Below the pieces are notes generated by a model. That model did not search any database. It was given only the letters and a program-made list of their open reading frames with translations, and was not told the origin of the DNA. From Amanita rubescens (taxonomy: Eukaryota; Basidiomycota; Agaricomycetes; Agaricales; Amanitaceae): 64,000 nt of DNA. The position numbers and the translations under genes were made by a program. The number at the start of each line of letters is the position of its first letter. Within the stretch, counting starts at the first letter, position 1. The stretch covers positions 1 through 64,000 of the forward strand of contig WION01000228.1 in NCBI GenBank assembly GCA_015039365.1, in the 5' to 3' direction. This document shows positions 46,734-57,418 of the stretch, piece by piece.

Positions 46734-47528
46734 AAATGTCTTTTGGTGCGATCATGTTTGCGGCTATATACGATACATACCTTAATATTTACGCTTTCAT
46801 CAGTGCTTGCAACGACTTTATCTGCCCAAATTCCCACTCAGTTTGGTTGGTAGATTCTCAATGTACGGAGAGCTATTCGTTACTTAAACGATACTATGTA
46901 GAATAGATGCGGGGTTGCACAATCGGGGCAAATTCGCTTCACGCAGACGCACTTGCTGCCTTCACACCAAACTAAAATTGGTTGGGTCCAAAGTCAAATA
47001 TATTTGTTACGTCACTGGCTGAACTTTTGAAGACCATAACAACCCTCTGTGGACATATACTCGCGTCGTGTACTTGGAATATCATATGGAGAAGTCATGC
47101 TATTTAAACAGAAAACCTTAAACGCACCGCCACCAAAGCAACCTCTCTATGCATGGATTTACGTCGGTCGGTCAATCTAAAGACCACGTTCTCGTCAGGA
47201 AAAACACGTGCAAGCGGGTAATTGATTAATTGATCATCAAGATCTCTCAGCTTTGAGTTGGCGTTTACGCGCTGACGAACAACTTGCCATAATCGTCTTT
47301 GTCTTGTATCGCTTGCATTCCTGCCCGAAGCTATCGAAACTTTCGGATTGCTGGTACAATGTGGTTGCGAATTGTGATTCGACGTTCCGAATAGTCTCCG
47401 CGAATCGTCAATTTAGGTATGAGAACTTACGACCAGTTGAAATTAACCGAACACCACTAATCTTGTCCTTTTCCGGTTAATCACTTTGATATAAAGAGAC
47501 CGACCCATGGACTTGTCGTTCATTCCTG
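46734..47528. other. Intergenic boundary between housekeeping block and tailoring-gene cluster
   Basis: No gene was found. The sequence is AT-rich with CACGTG-like and CTAAT elements, but none is distinctive. It marks the switch from single-copy conserved genes to duplicated accessory genes. Confidence 0.4.
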
Positions 47529-47540
47529 TTGTTCCAGAAG

Positions 47541-49365
47541 ATGAACATGGCAGCAGCGTGCCTCGTAGCCGGAATTGGCTACCTTGCATTGGTCCACTCG
47601 TTTCGCTGGAGGCGATACAACGCCATTCACGCGAAGTATGGGAGCAAGATACACAATCTCACTGTGGAGGAAGCGCAAGAAATATTTCACGTTGCATGGT
47701 GCTGGGACATGCCTTTATTGTGCTATTATTCGCTTGCGTCGGCATTGTTCAAAACATATGCTATTGTAAGTATTTTTTTATACTTCAACGAAAGTTGGCA
47801 TACTGACGGTGAGTAGCCATCCATATCCAAGATTCTCGTCGCAACGGCGGAGTGGAAAGCATTGGAAACCGTATCAAAGCGTTACTCTGATGTATGTATC
47901 GTCATATAGGGTCAATCCAGGCCTAACTTGTGGTCCCCACATGAAAGACAGAGATAATGATTGGTGAGGATGCTTGCTGTCAATTGAGGCATAACCGATA
48001 AGCAGTTACTCCAGCAACGTGGTTGCTTTGTCCCGTAAATGGCTTCGCTACGAACAGCGTAGCAGACCCACGTGCTATGCTTGCTTTAGCGAGGACAAAC
48101 TGGCTCCATTCTCATTATAACATCGTGAGGACCCCACATAGCCTCGCACTACGATTATTAAGGCGAATGTCAGTCTAACGATGACTATTTATTCACCCTC
48201 TCTTTGTTTATCCTTGAACCGATTGTGAGTATTGTATCCAATCTTTACATATACGAATCTAACCACAAGCAAGGCCTGGGCAGAGAAATACGGATGGAGA
48301 TCATTATCACCGCTTGAGAAGCAGGTGGGTAGTTGCACCTCGTTAGTGTCCACTACTGATAATGACTAGGCACTTTTCATCTTTTGGGTAGAAATTGGAA
48401 GACGGATGGATATCAAAGACATACCCAATTCCTTAGACAACTTGGAAGGATGGGCAATGGTATGTTGGCTGCTTGAATTAATCACATGCAACGATTGACA
48501 CTAGTACATCAAGTCATACCAAATGGAGAAAATGATCCCATGCAAAGCAAACAAGATAATCGCAGATAGTACAATGAACGAAGTGCTTTATCCGGTTCCA
48601 AATTTTTTCGGATTGAAACAACTTGGAAGGAACATTATTGCCGCCGCCTTGGATGGCGATGTACGAACTGCACTAATGTAATGTCTTTCGATGTCACATG
48701 GACCGTCGTTTATAATTTGTCAGGATGCCAGAACCTCCCCCTTATCTTCGTGCTGTCATTGATTGGATATTATCCTCGACAGCGTTCGTGCAAAGATATT
48801 TCATGATTCCACGCTGGAAATCCAGGACCATTGTCCCGCTCGAATGTCCGAAAATACAACAGGGTCAATCTGTGCGCCTCTATCCGAACCGGTAATTCTG
48901 GTTTTCTACCATGTGCTTCGTGATTCTGATTGTATGTCGCCATTAAGCCACACGTCGAAACCCTGGTATAAGCGTGAATCAAAAGGTCTGGGATATTTGA
49001 GGGATAGATTATTGGTTTTCCTCGGCAGATATGCTGACGTACCCGGACCTCGGTAATTGACATATAATTCCGTCTCGCGTTATTATGGCTAAATGAATGA
49101 CATAGGCTGAAGAGTGAGGGCTATGTTCTCCATGCGCAGGTAAGGGTGTTGACATGAGTCATGGTCATCGTTCCTTACAGCAATATTTATTATTAGGGTC
49201 CTGCGCGATTTGAACAAGGTGGCTTACCTCTCCCTCTGACTTATCCTTGCACTGAATTGTTTAGCAGATGGTCACAGAGAAGTCATATGTATGGCGGAGA
49301 AATTACTGAAATACCGAATTCCCGAAGCCTGGAAGGGGCCTACACGGACTTCACAATGTTTATAA
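47541..49365 (+). CDS. ER-bound oxygenase, mpaB/DUF2236 family, copy 1
   Basis: The family includes MpaB' of mycophenolic acid biosynthesis, an ER oxygenase that cleaves a farnesyl chain, and bacterial latex-clearing-like enzymes. An N-terminal signal anchor (CLVAGIGYLALVHSF) is followed by RWRRYNAIHAKYG, then LALARTNWLHSHY, a SNDDYLFTLSLFILEPI block, WAEKYGWR, ALFIFWVEIGRRM and PWYKRESKGLGYLRDRLLVFLGRYADVPGPR. At least ten short introns interrupt it. The stop follows EAWKGPTRTSQCL. Exons align one-to-one with the copy at 57419-59260. The start was set at MNMAAACLV (47541) or the upstream MFQKMN (47529). The haem ligand His in NWLHSHY is present. I saw no frameshift, but the small exons were not all fixed. 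Confidence 0.75.
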
Positions 49366-49977
49366 TTTGCAACCCTCGGTCGCATTCTTACTAAGGACTT
49401 GGACTATTAATTTAGGCACATGTGAGGTAGATTATGCATGCGTTTATCCAATGTGAATAACCTGGTCGATGCAGAGTTCAGGTTGGTATTGAACGGTAGA
49501 TACCATTTCGCCGTCGGAATTCCATCCAGGCGAACTAGCCATCCCTAGAATCATCAAATGAGGTGAAACTCACACTTGGATTTGGCCAGGGACCTGGATG
49601 GGGTGTCCAATGACTCCAATCCCTCCGCATAGCATACTCGGACAGTCATTCGATGGAATTGATGACATCGTGTTGGTCTACGATGATTACGTTGTTCAAG
49701 CTCGAATATACAATCAATTAATGCTAGTCGCTAGAGACAATTTTTCTAGTTTCGTCCAACATAACGTGCACATTCATAATCGTAATTGTTAATTGCAATT
49801 GACTTCAGTCATTTCGGTTCGGACTAGAGTTGACATAGAATTACTCTGCGTCGCTATGGTAAGCAACCACCTATTCAAGGCTAAGGATATCAAATCCATG
49901 CCCATAACACTGACACTTCGCAATCATACATGTATACACTTGCCTTTATAAAGATCGATTTGTCCAAGCACTCCTCG
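49366..49977. other. Intergenic region
   Basis: Between mpaB-like copy 1 and GST copy C on the same strand. A 64-codon frame at 49598 has no recognisable content. Probably 3' flank plus promoter. Confidence 0.35.
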
Positions 49978-50768
49978 ATGTCCGACAAAATCATCTTTTA
50001 CGACTTTGCTTCTAATAAGCCTGTACTTGCTTGGGCGCCTAACCTTTGGAAGATAAGGCAAGTCGCCGCCCTGCGCCTCGTACCAGCCAATCATAGTCTG
50101 CATGGTGTCAACAGGTTTGCATTGAATTACAAGGGAATTCCGTATACGACCGAATGGCTTGAATTCGGTGATGTCGAAGCGAAATACAAAGAAATGGGCA
50201 TTCCCCAGGCCAAAATTAAGCCCGACGGAACTCCCTCTTACACTTTGCCAGCCATTTGGGATCCATCTACCAAAACCGGCGTCTCGGAGTCGACTCGTAT
50301 AGCTAAATACCTTGACAAGACATATCCCGAGACACCGCGAGTCTGGTTTGATGGGGTGGATGATTACAATGTCACGAGAGAGCCCTTTGTTGTGCCGGAG
50401 CTTATGCCCTTGGCAATGTTCACACTCCCCCTTGTTTACGAAAGGATAGTGAGTCTTGTAAGCAAGGATTACTTTCGACGCACGCGGGAGGCGCAATTGG
50501 GTAAGAAGCTAGAAGAGGTGGAGCCGATTGGCAAGGAAAGGGAGGAGGCCTGGAATCAGGTCAAAAAATGTTTCGATATTGTCGATGGCTGGCTACGGAA
50601 GAAGGGGGGTCCGTATGCTCTGGGTGAGCAAGGGTCTTTTGTGGAGTTCTCGTCTGGATGAGAATCGTCTGGCGAGAGGACAGTGAGCTGTGGCAGGACG
50701 TGTTAACTTGGGGGAAATACCTCGAGAACTTGCAGAAGTACACAGAGCCTGTACAGGCTGCTAAATAA
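49978..50768 (+). pseudogene. Etherase-like GST, copy C, frameshifted near the C-terminus
   Basis: MSDKIIFYDF at the start, LNYKGIPYTTEW, SYTLPAIWDPSTKTGVSES and RIAKYLDKTYPETP match the other GSTs. The intron 50058-50114 uses a GC donor (GCAAGT) and sits at the family position. The helical domain is intact to GPYALGEQGSFVEFS, after which the frame meets TGA (50659-50661). In another frame the sequence goes on as WMRIVWREDSELWQDV and EPVQAAK to a stop at 50766-50768. Compared with the copy at 59479 it lacks part of FAWGGYMIWLRQVFGE, so a small deletion shifted the frame and removed the last helix. The truncated product may fold poorly; a sequencing error is possible. Confidence 0.65.
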
Positions 50769-51737
50769 GGCGGTAAGGTCTTGATAGAAATTTGTTATGT
50801 AGCACAATTGATTGGAAGTTGATCAAGATTGTAACAATCATGCAGTCGCTTGTTTATCAACGGCGGTTGTGCGAACTGAACTCCACTTTAAAACTTTGAC
50901 TTGTTGCAAGCCTTCAAATTAATCTGGAACAGCGCGATGCCAGGTTTAGGGCTTTGAATAATTTCAAGACCAAATTTGCACCACCAATGTTTATCGAATC
51001 ATCCGCTTGCCATTTGCAACGTGAATCGTGAACAGGTTCGTTTTTGGAGATGTGGGCCGCGGTATCTCAGGCCAGGCCAGCAATGCCAACCACCGCGGCT
51101 GCGCGGGACATGATGGAGTGCTGCCGCGGGGCTGACAAAGTTACTCAATGACGCGCATCGCCGACATCATCGCCGCGCGCTGACTGATGAATCGACTTGG
51201 TATTTCCGGAGATAGCATTCTGGTAGACAATATATATGATATACATTTTTGAAAGTTCTCCAAGTGCTATGTCTAGAAGTCAAAGTGCTGCTGAGTGTTG
51301 ACCCGGAAAGTGAAAGTACATATACTAACCTGATGTCAAAGTCGCGAAAGTCAACAATGACGTTTTGCTGATGTAACATCTACAGTCTCGACCCCGTTGA
51401 TGGTTCTTGAACAAATCCACTAGTTAAGCTTGCTATCTTCGTTCCAAACTCAGCATCTTGCGAACGGCTTTTCTCCGAGATGGGGAATGTCAAAACAACG
51501 CCTCTCAGTAAAGAAGGCATGAGATTGTGCCTTTCTCAAAGGGGAACTGCGCTGCCGGCACACAGAAGAAGGCCAGGGGCATAAGCCAGTTGATCCCAGC
51601 CGTCTGGAAGAGGAGTAGCTGAAACAACTAAACATCACCGAGTCAGAATATAGCGACGGTAACGAGAGTGACTCATAGTACGTGATTGACTCAGTTAATA
51701 AACGGGTCAGACGCAACACTTCCGACTCGAAACTGCC
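50769..51737. other. Intergenic region
   Basis: About 970 bases without a supported gene. A GC-rich patch (CCGCGGCTGCGCGG, about 51100) and AT-rich sequence near 51230 occur. The last part is the methyltransferase promoter; similar sequence precedes each of the three methyltransferase copies. Confidence 0.4.
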
Positions 51738-52723
51738 ATGTCTGACGTGCCCTCTAGAAGAATTACAGTTGTGGAGAATGCCCCGCGTTCTCTTACCCCG
51801 GAAGAACTTGAATTCTTCAAAACACAGACTGGGTTAGGAGAAGAGGAGCTCAAGAAGCATATTAATGACATCCAGGCCAAGGCATACCAAGTCTTTCCCT
51901 ATCCATGCATTAAAAGCATTCGCTTCACTAAGTGTGTCTTTTCGTCATTAATCCCCACTTATCCAAGTGCCTTGCGACTTGCTAAAGAAAGGAAGGATGC
52001 CATTTGGCTTGATGTTGGGTGTTGCGGTACGATGTATTCTCTTGTGACGCCACGAGACTTTTGATAGTTTTTCAGTTGGATGTGATCTCCGGAAGGTAGT
52101 TGCGGATGGATGGCCCGTGGAGAACGTCGTAGGGTTTGAATTACGCAAGGGTAAGTATTCAAGTGTCGATTATACCTGCAATACTCAAACGATCTTTTGA
52201 AGCTTTCTGGGACTACGGTCACGAGCTCTTCTTTAGTACTCCTGAATCGTTCCCGGCTACTTTCGTCGCGGGAGATGTATTCGATCCCGAAATGATATCC
52301 CCACGCACTCCACCCAAGCCTTCGGAAGCTTTCCCCCCTCGTCCCGATTTCAAATCGCTTACTAGTCTCACCCCTCTGCAGGGACACGTCTCTGCCATTT
52401 ACGCAAGCTCGTTCTTCCATCTATTCGACGGACCGGGGCAACTTCAAGTGGCGCGCCAACTCGCATCCCTCCTTTCACCTCTTCCAGGGTCCATCATATT
52501 TGGTGGGCACCTTGGGAGCCTTGTCAAAGAAACAATAAAAAGTCATAACCATCTAAAGTTTCTTCACTCTCCAGAATCATGGAAAGATCTCTGGGAGGGG
52601 CAAGTTTTTGAGAAAGGCGAAATTCGTGTGGATACACATTTAGTTGAGGTGGCTCGCAAGTCGGATGAGCAACCCGATGCTGAAGAGGTTTATTGGCTGG
52701 CTTGGAGCATAACTAGGCTCTAA
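51738..52723 (+). CDS. SAM-dependent methyltransferase, AusD-like, copy 1 of 3
   Basis: The family includes AusD and related enzymes that methylate fungal terpenoid or polyketide-derived acids and hydroxyls. It opens RRITVVENAPRSLTPEELEFF, a helical lead typical of the family. The SAM site is DAIWLDVGCC|VGCDLRKVV (motif I and the following loop). Later blocks are FPATFVAGDVFDP, GHVSAIYASSFFHLF, and the C-terminus VYWLAWSITRL. Exons 51738-52026, 52076-52150 and 52203-52723 give 294 aa. Unlike the other two copies, the first intron is not recognisable here. The sequence after FTK is shortened and stays in frame through CVFSSLIPTYPS, or is removed as a very short 36-nt intron (51932-51967). Either reading loses several residues found in the paralogues. 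Confidence 0.8.
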
Positions 52724-53082
52724 TGTAAAGTTCAACTTTTCGATGTACATTATCTTATGCACTCACTCTCTTATCAAACTATAGCGAGTTTATTGTGGTC
52801 AAGTTATGTGAGAATTTGCGATTGATTGGTTTCCCGATGAGGAAAATCTGCCTCTTTTCACAACTCTCGTTGAAGCCATGCCGAGCCATGAACTAGCTGT
52901 CATTGCGTTGAGATCTCGGCTGTCTAGCGTGTGGCGAATGATGAATGCTGCCAAATACACCCCATGGGTTGGGCGGCTGTGGACTGCAATATGTATGATT
53001 CTGGAAATGTGAGTCGCTAACTCCGGATGGGTTATAATTTAACTCAGTCCGTCTACTACCAGTCGCTTGCATCCGAACTGCC
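52724..53082. other. Spacer between methyltransferase copies 1 and 2
   Basis: Non-coding spacer of 359 bases; its last part resembles the 5' flank of copies 1 and 3 (for example CTCCGGATGG followed by GTCGCTT near the start codons). Consistent with unequal tandem duplication. Confidence 0.5.
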
Positions 53083-54133
53083 ATGTCTGAGGTTCCCTTG
53101 AGAAAAGTCACAATCGTGGAGAATGCCCCGCTTTCACTTAATCCACAGGAACTTGAATTCTTCAAAACGCAGACTGGGTTAGAAGAAGAAGAGCTTAAAA
53201 AGCATATTTATGACATCCAGGCCAAGGCTTACCGAGTCTATCCCTATCCTTGCATCAAAAGCCTTAGTTTCGCCAAGTGTGTCTTTTTTGTCATTACCCT
53301 ACCCAATCACAATCAACTAAATTTGATATATAGGCTTAGGATACCTCATTCACCCGCTTATCCGAGTGTCTTGCAACTCGCCAAAGAAAGAAAGGACGCC
53401 ATTTTGCTTGATGCCGGGTGTTGCTGTACGATCTTTATATTCTCTTCTATGCGGATTTTTAAGAGACTGATTCTTCAGTCGGATGTGATCTCCGGAAGGC
53501 CGTTGTGGATGGATGGCTTGTAGAGAACGTGCTGGGATTTGAATTACGCAAGGGTAAGTACTGAATGAATCATTTGGTGCCCGCAATACTTAGACAAAAT
53601 TTAAAGCTTTTTGGAACTGCGGCCACGAACTCTTTCGCAGCACCCCTGAATCGTTTCCGGCGGCTTTCGTTGAGGGAGATGTATTCGATCCCGCAATGAT
53701 ATCCCCACGCGCGCCGTTTAACCTTTTGGAAGCTTTGTCTCCTCGCCCCGACCTCAAATCCCTCACCAGCCTCATTCCTTTGCAAGGACACGTCTCTGCC
53801 ATTTACGCAGGCGCGTTCTTCCACCTTTTCGATGAACCAGGACAACTTCAAGTAGCGCGCCAACTTGCATCCCTCCTTTCGCCTCTTCCAGGGTCCATTA
53901 TATTTGGCGGGCACGCTGGGGATCTTGTCAAAGGAACAAAAATAAGTCGAACAACTCAGCGCCCGATGTTTTTTCACTCTCCGGAATCATGGAAAGATCT
54001 CTGGGAGGGACAAATCTTTGAGAAAGGCGAAGTTCTCGCGGATGCACGTGTGATTGAGATATCTTACAAGCCAGTTGGGCAAGCCGAGGCTGAGATTGCT
54101 TATTGGTTGGTTTGGAGCATAACTAGGCTTTAA
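53083..54133 (+). CDS. SAM-dependent methyltransferase, AusD-like, copy 2 of 3
   Basis: Exons 53083-53276, 53334-53425, 53479-53553 and 53607-54133 give 295 aa. The first intron (53277-53333) has donor GTGTGT, length 57 and no in-frame stop, so it could also be retained without breaking the frame. The SAM motif DAILLDAGCC|FGCDLRK has Ala where the other two copies have Val, and WNCGHELF replaces WDYGHELF. The domain order is the same as in copy 1, ending IAYWLVWSITRL. It looks intact. A second substrate specificity or simple dosage is possible. Confidence 0.85.
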
Positions 54134-54513
54134 CGTGGAATTAAAAGTTCGAATGTACGTTATCATATGCACCAGTGTCCGAGTGAGCTATAACGGGACT
54201 TTGTCAAGTAACTTGTTGAGACTATTTCCAGATTAAGAAACTCTACTTCTCTCCCTCTCCATGACGTTACAGTGACTTTGTATTTCAGTTGGGATCTCTG
54301 AGGTTTTTATCTGCTAGGCCGATAAATCAGGCGACTGCGAGCTGCAAGGGGATGTCTTATAATATTCTTGATCCCGGCCAGGAAAATGCGCGATGGCATG
54401 GCATCGGCTTGCTGGCAAGTTATCGCGATGATGTGGTAGCTCCGGATGGCTACGTATTATTTTGACTCTTACGTCTGGCACCTCCTAGCATTGGTCGCTT
54501 GTATCCGAACGCC
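54134..54513. other. Spacer between methyltransferase copies 2 and 3
   Basis: Non-coding spacer of 380 bases with duplicated promoter-like sequence close to the downstream start codon. No gene seen. Confidence 0.45.
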
Positions 54514-55558
54514 ATGTCTGACGCGCACTCTACAATTGTTTTGAATGTCCCACTTTCTCTTGAACCGGACGAACTTGAATTCTTCAAAGCACAGACCGGG
54601 TTGGAAGAAAAAGAGCTTAAGGACCATATCACGGATGTTCAGGCCAAGGCACACCAATTCTTCCCTTATTTCTGCATCAAACACTTCACGTTCACCAAGT
54701 ATGTCTTTTTTGTCATACACACCTGGGATGCATTCAACCATGTGCAACAGGTTTAAAGTAACACGTGTACCCGCTTATCAACGCGCCCTGCAACTCGGTA
54801 AAGAAAGAAAGGACGCCATTTGGCTTGATGTTGGGTGCTGCTGTATGTTTTATTCTTTTGTTGAGTCACAGGATTTTTGATAGGATCTGTGTCTTTAGTT
54901 GGCTGTGATATTCGGAAGGTCGTTGCGGATGGATGGCCTGTGGAAAACGTGATAGGATTCGAATTACGCAAAGGTAGGCGCTAAACAATAGTTTATATTC
55001 TACCTGCGATAAGATAATCTTTTGGAAGCTTTCTGGGACTACGGTTACGAACTTTTCCTTAGTACCCCTGAATCTTTCCCGGCAGCTTTCGTCGCGGGAG
55101 ATGTATTCGATCCCGCAACGATATCCCCACGTGCGCCGCTCAACGCCTCGGAAGCTTTGCTAGCTTCTCGTCTCAATCTCAAATCCCTTACTAGTCTTAC
55201 CCCATTGCAGGGACATGTCTCTGCCATTTACACAGGCGCATTCTTCCACCTATTCGATGAACTTGGGCAACTTCAAGCAGCGCGCCAACTTGCATCGCTT
55301 CTTTCACCTCTCCCAGGGTCTATCATACTTGGTGGTCATGTCGGAAACCTTGTTAAAGGAACAAAATTGAATGCGGCATCTGGCCGTATGACGTTTTGTC
55401 GCTCTCCGGAGTCATGGAAAGATCTCTGGGAGGAACAAGTCTTTGAGAAAGGCGAAGTCATTGTGGACACCCATATAGTGGAGTTGGCTTACAAGTCAAA
55501 CGAAGGAGCTGAGGTCGATAAGGTATATTGGCTGTCTTGGAGCATCACGAGACTTTAA
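54514..55558 (+). CDS. SAM-dependent methyltransferase, AusD-like, copy 3 of 3
   Basis: Exons 54514-54698, 54751-54842, 54899-54973 and 55029-55558 give 293 aa. The first intron has the best donor of the three copies (GTATGT). The SAM motif is DAIWLDVGCC|FGCDIRKVV, and the fold blocks follow (AFVAGDVFDPATISP, GHVSAIYTGAFFHLF, VYWLSWSITRL). It begins MSDAHSTIVLNVPLSLEPDEL, chosen over an ATG five codons upstream because it aligns with the MSD starts of the other copies. Likely a class I methyltransferase acting on a small carboxylate or hydroxyl group. Confidence 0.85.
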
Positions 55559-55654
55559 GTAATGTAAGGTTCAGTTCGATGCAGATTATTGTATCTATAC
55601 GTGACCACGTCTTGCAAATGGAATAGAGGCAGCATCGGTGCCATTATTCACATC

Positions 55655-56928
55655 TCAAGAGCCCAAAAAGGCAGAGACGATTCCAAGAGAAGGAGCTGTT
55701 TCTGCAAACCCTTCCCGAAGAATGGGATCGATGAAGCTCGGGATTGTATAAACGAACCACACGATGACCCATAGATAACCTAAGCATTGCCACAGCGGGC
55801 CGCGAACGGAGAACCTGCGGCCAATCCCCTCGATAACCACAAATTCAAAAGTAATGCCGACAGCTTGCAAAAGGAAGAATTGCAAGACGTGCCGATAGGT
55901 CCAGTAACCTATCAGTGAATACTCTCCGCCAACGTGAATGAGACCGTTCACAGCAAATGCAGAATACACTTTGACCAGCAATGCAGCTTTTGAACCTCGT
56001 TTTAGACGGAATACATCATGTGCGATGAAGCGTCCGTGAGAGATTCCAGGCTGTAATGTACAGAATTAAACAACATACCGACGGGTTTTGGCTATAGTTT
56101 ACTCACCCATCGCAATGTTTGATGCCACGTGCAACTTAGTTATTAAATAAGAATAAGCATGGATCCTGGTACGTCAATGAGCTATACTACTCACCCCCAG
56201 AACTTGCGTAAAGTATATGCGTCACGGATATCGCCAAAAAGGGGAGGACAATCTTGGGGCTCTGCTAATCCAATGCAGAGGAACAGGATACGAAGCATAC
56301 GGTGGACCGTACGGAGTGCCGTGCTTCCGGCTAACCCCAGGATTAACACGTTCGTTATCCGCCATGCAATGCCGCCTTCGGCAAAGGAGTGTCCATCTGC
56401 AACGAAGCTGGGACTGGTTTTGACAAATGTGATGATTATTTCGTAGGAGATGAGGTCCAGAACCAAAGCACCAAGTTGTTGGACGATGAACTTGCTGCGT
56501 GTGATTGATGGCGACGGAGGTGGTGGGAGGGCGTGCTTTGCCCCGTGAGACCAGGTCGTCCCACGACAATTGACATTCAGTTTTATGGCCCATTTGATGC
56601 GTTCAACGAGCGGAAAGCAATACGCAGGTTCCTTTTGACCACTGGCGAATACTGTGCGTTGGGCGTCGTTGATCAGGATGTAGCTGGATGCTAAAAAAAT
56701 TTGCGCTACGAGGGCGGATGCGTACGTATACTCTAACGCATTGTGGAAGTGCAAAGTCCGCTGGAAAAAGGCCACAGTGCTGAGCACTATGGGCACCATG
56801 AACAAGCGTCTGTATGGCGATGGCTTGGCGACCAAGGCGGAAAAGTAGAAGATCTGCCCAAGCGCGAATAAGGCATGCGAAGAGATGGCCACCATGTTGG
56901 ACCTTGGAAGTTGGTTATCGGGCTTCAA
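55655..56928 (-). CDS. Wax-synthase-like (MBOAT_2) membrane acyltransferase
   Basis: The family includes fungal terpenoid O-acetyltransferases and wax synthases of endomembranes. Several hydrophobic helices are visible (HALFALGQIFYFSALVA; YTYASALVAQIFLASSYIL; FIVQQLGALVLDLISYEIIITF). Family motifs are RDAYTLRKFWGCTWHQTLRW and the presumed active-site segment AFAVNGLIHVGGEYSL, whose His is intact. Exons 56928-56195, 56134-56107 (28 nt, encoding CTWHQTLRW) and 56050-55655 give 385 aa. It lies between methyltransferase copy 3 (convergent) and mpaB copy 2 (divergent). A role in acetylating the cluster's product is an inference from context and family. Confidence 0.85.
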
Positions 56929-57418
56929 AGCTTCAAATGGGTAGAGTCGAACTAAAATTGATGAACTTTTTGCTAATAACCAATATAGTTCAGTACAGCC
57001 TCGCTTATCATTACTGCCGAAAGCTAAGGATAAACCATTGGCACTGCAAAGGCCGCCTTCAGCAAAGTGTGATGCTCCATGAAGTGACGCGTGATGCGTG
57101 ATGGAACGTATGCCTCCTATTTCAGTTTCCTCCGTTCCACAGGCCGATCGATTTAGAATGAGTATGGCAACTACTAGATAATTCCCCTACTCGCCGTCAT
57201 TTATGTAATGTATGTGATATTGCCATTGAATCAGGCCAATACAATTTAACCGTGGATTGTAGGTCAATATTCCCTGCCAGTGCAACCCTGGTGATGATAA
57301 TAAAAACATGTGAAGACCCAATTTGGTCGTGAGTACCTCGTTCTCCTTTTTCTGGTCAGTATATATTAATTAAGGGGCAATGTTGACTCCCCAGTGTCGT
57401 GGCCTCCTAAGTATACCC
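56929..57418. promoter_or_regulatory. Divergent promoter region between acyltransferase and mpaB copy 2
   Basis: About 490 bases between two divergently transcribed cluster genes. Shared control is likely, but I could not single out a regulator site. A TATA-like TATATATTAATT lies about 55 bases before the chosen mpaB start. Confidence 0.4.
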
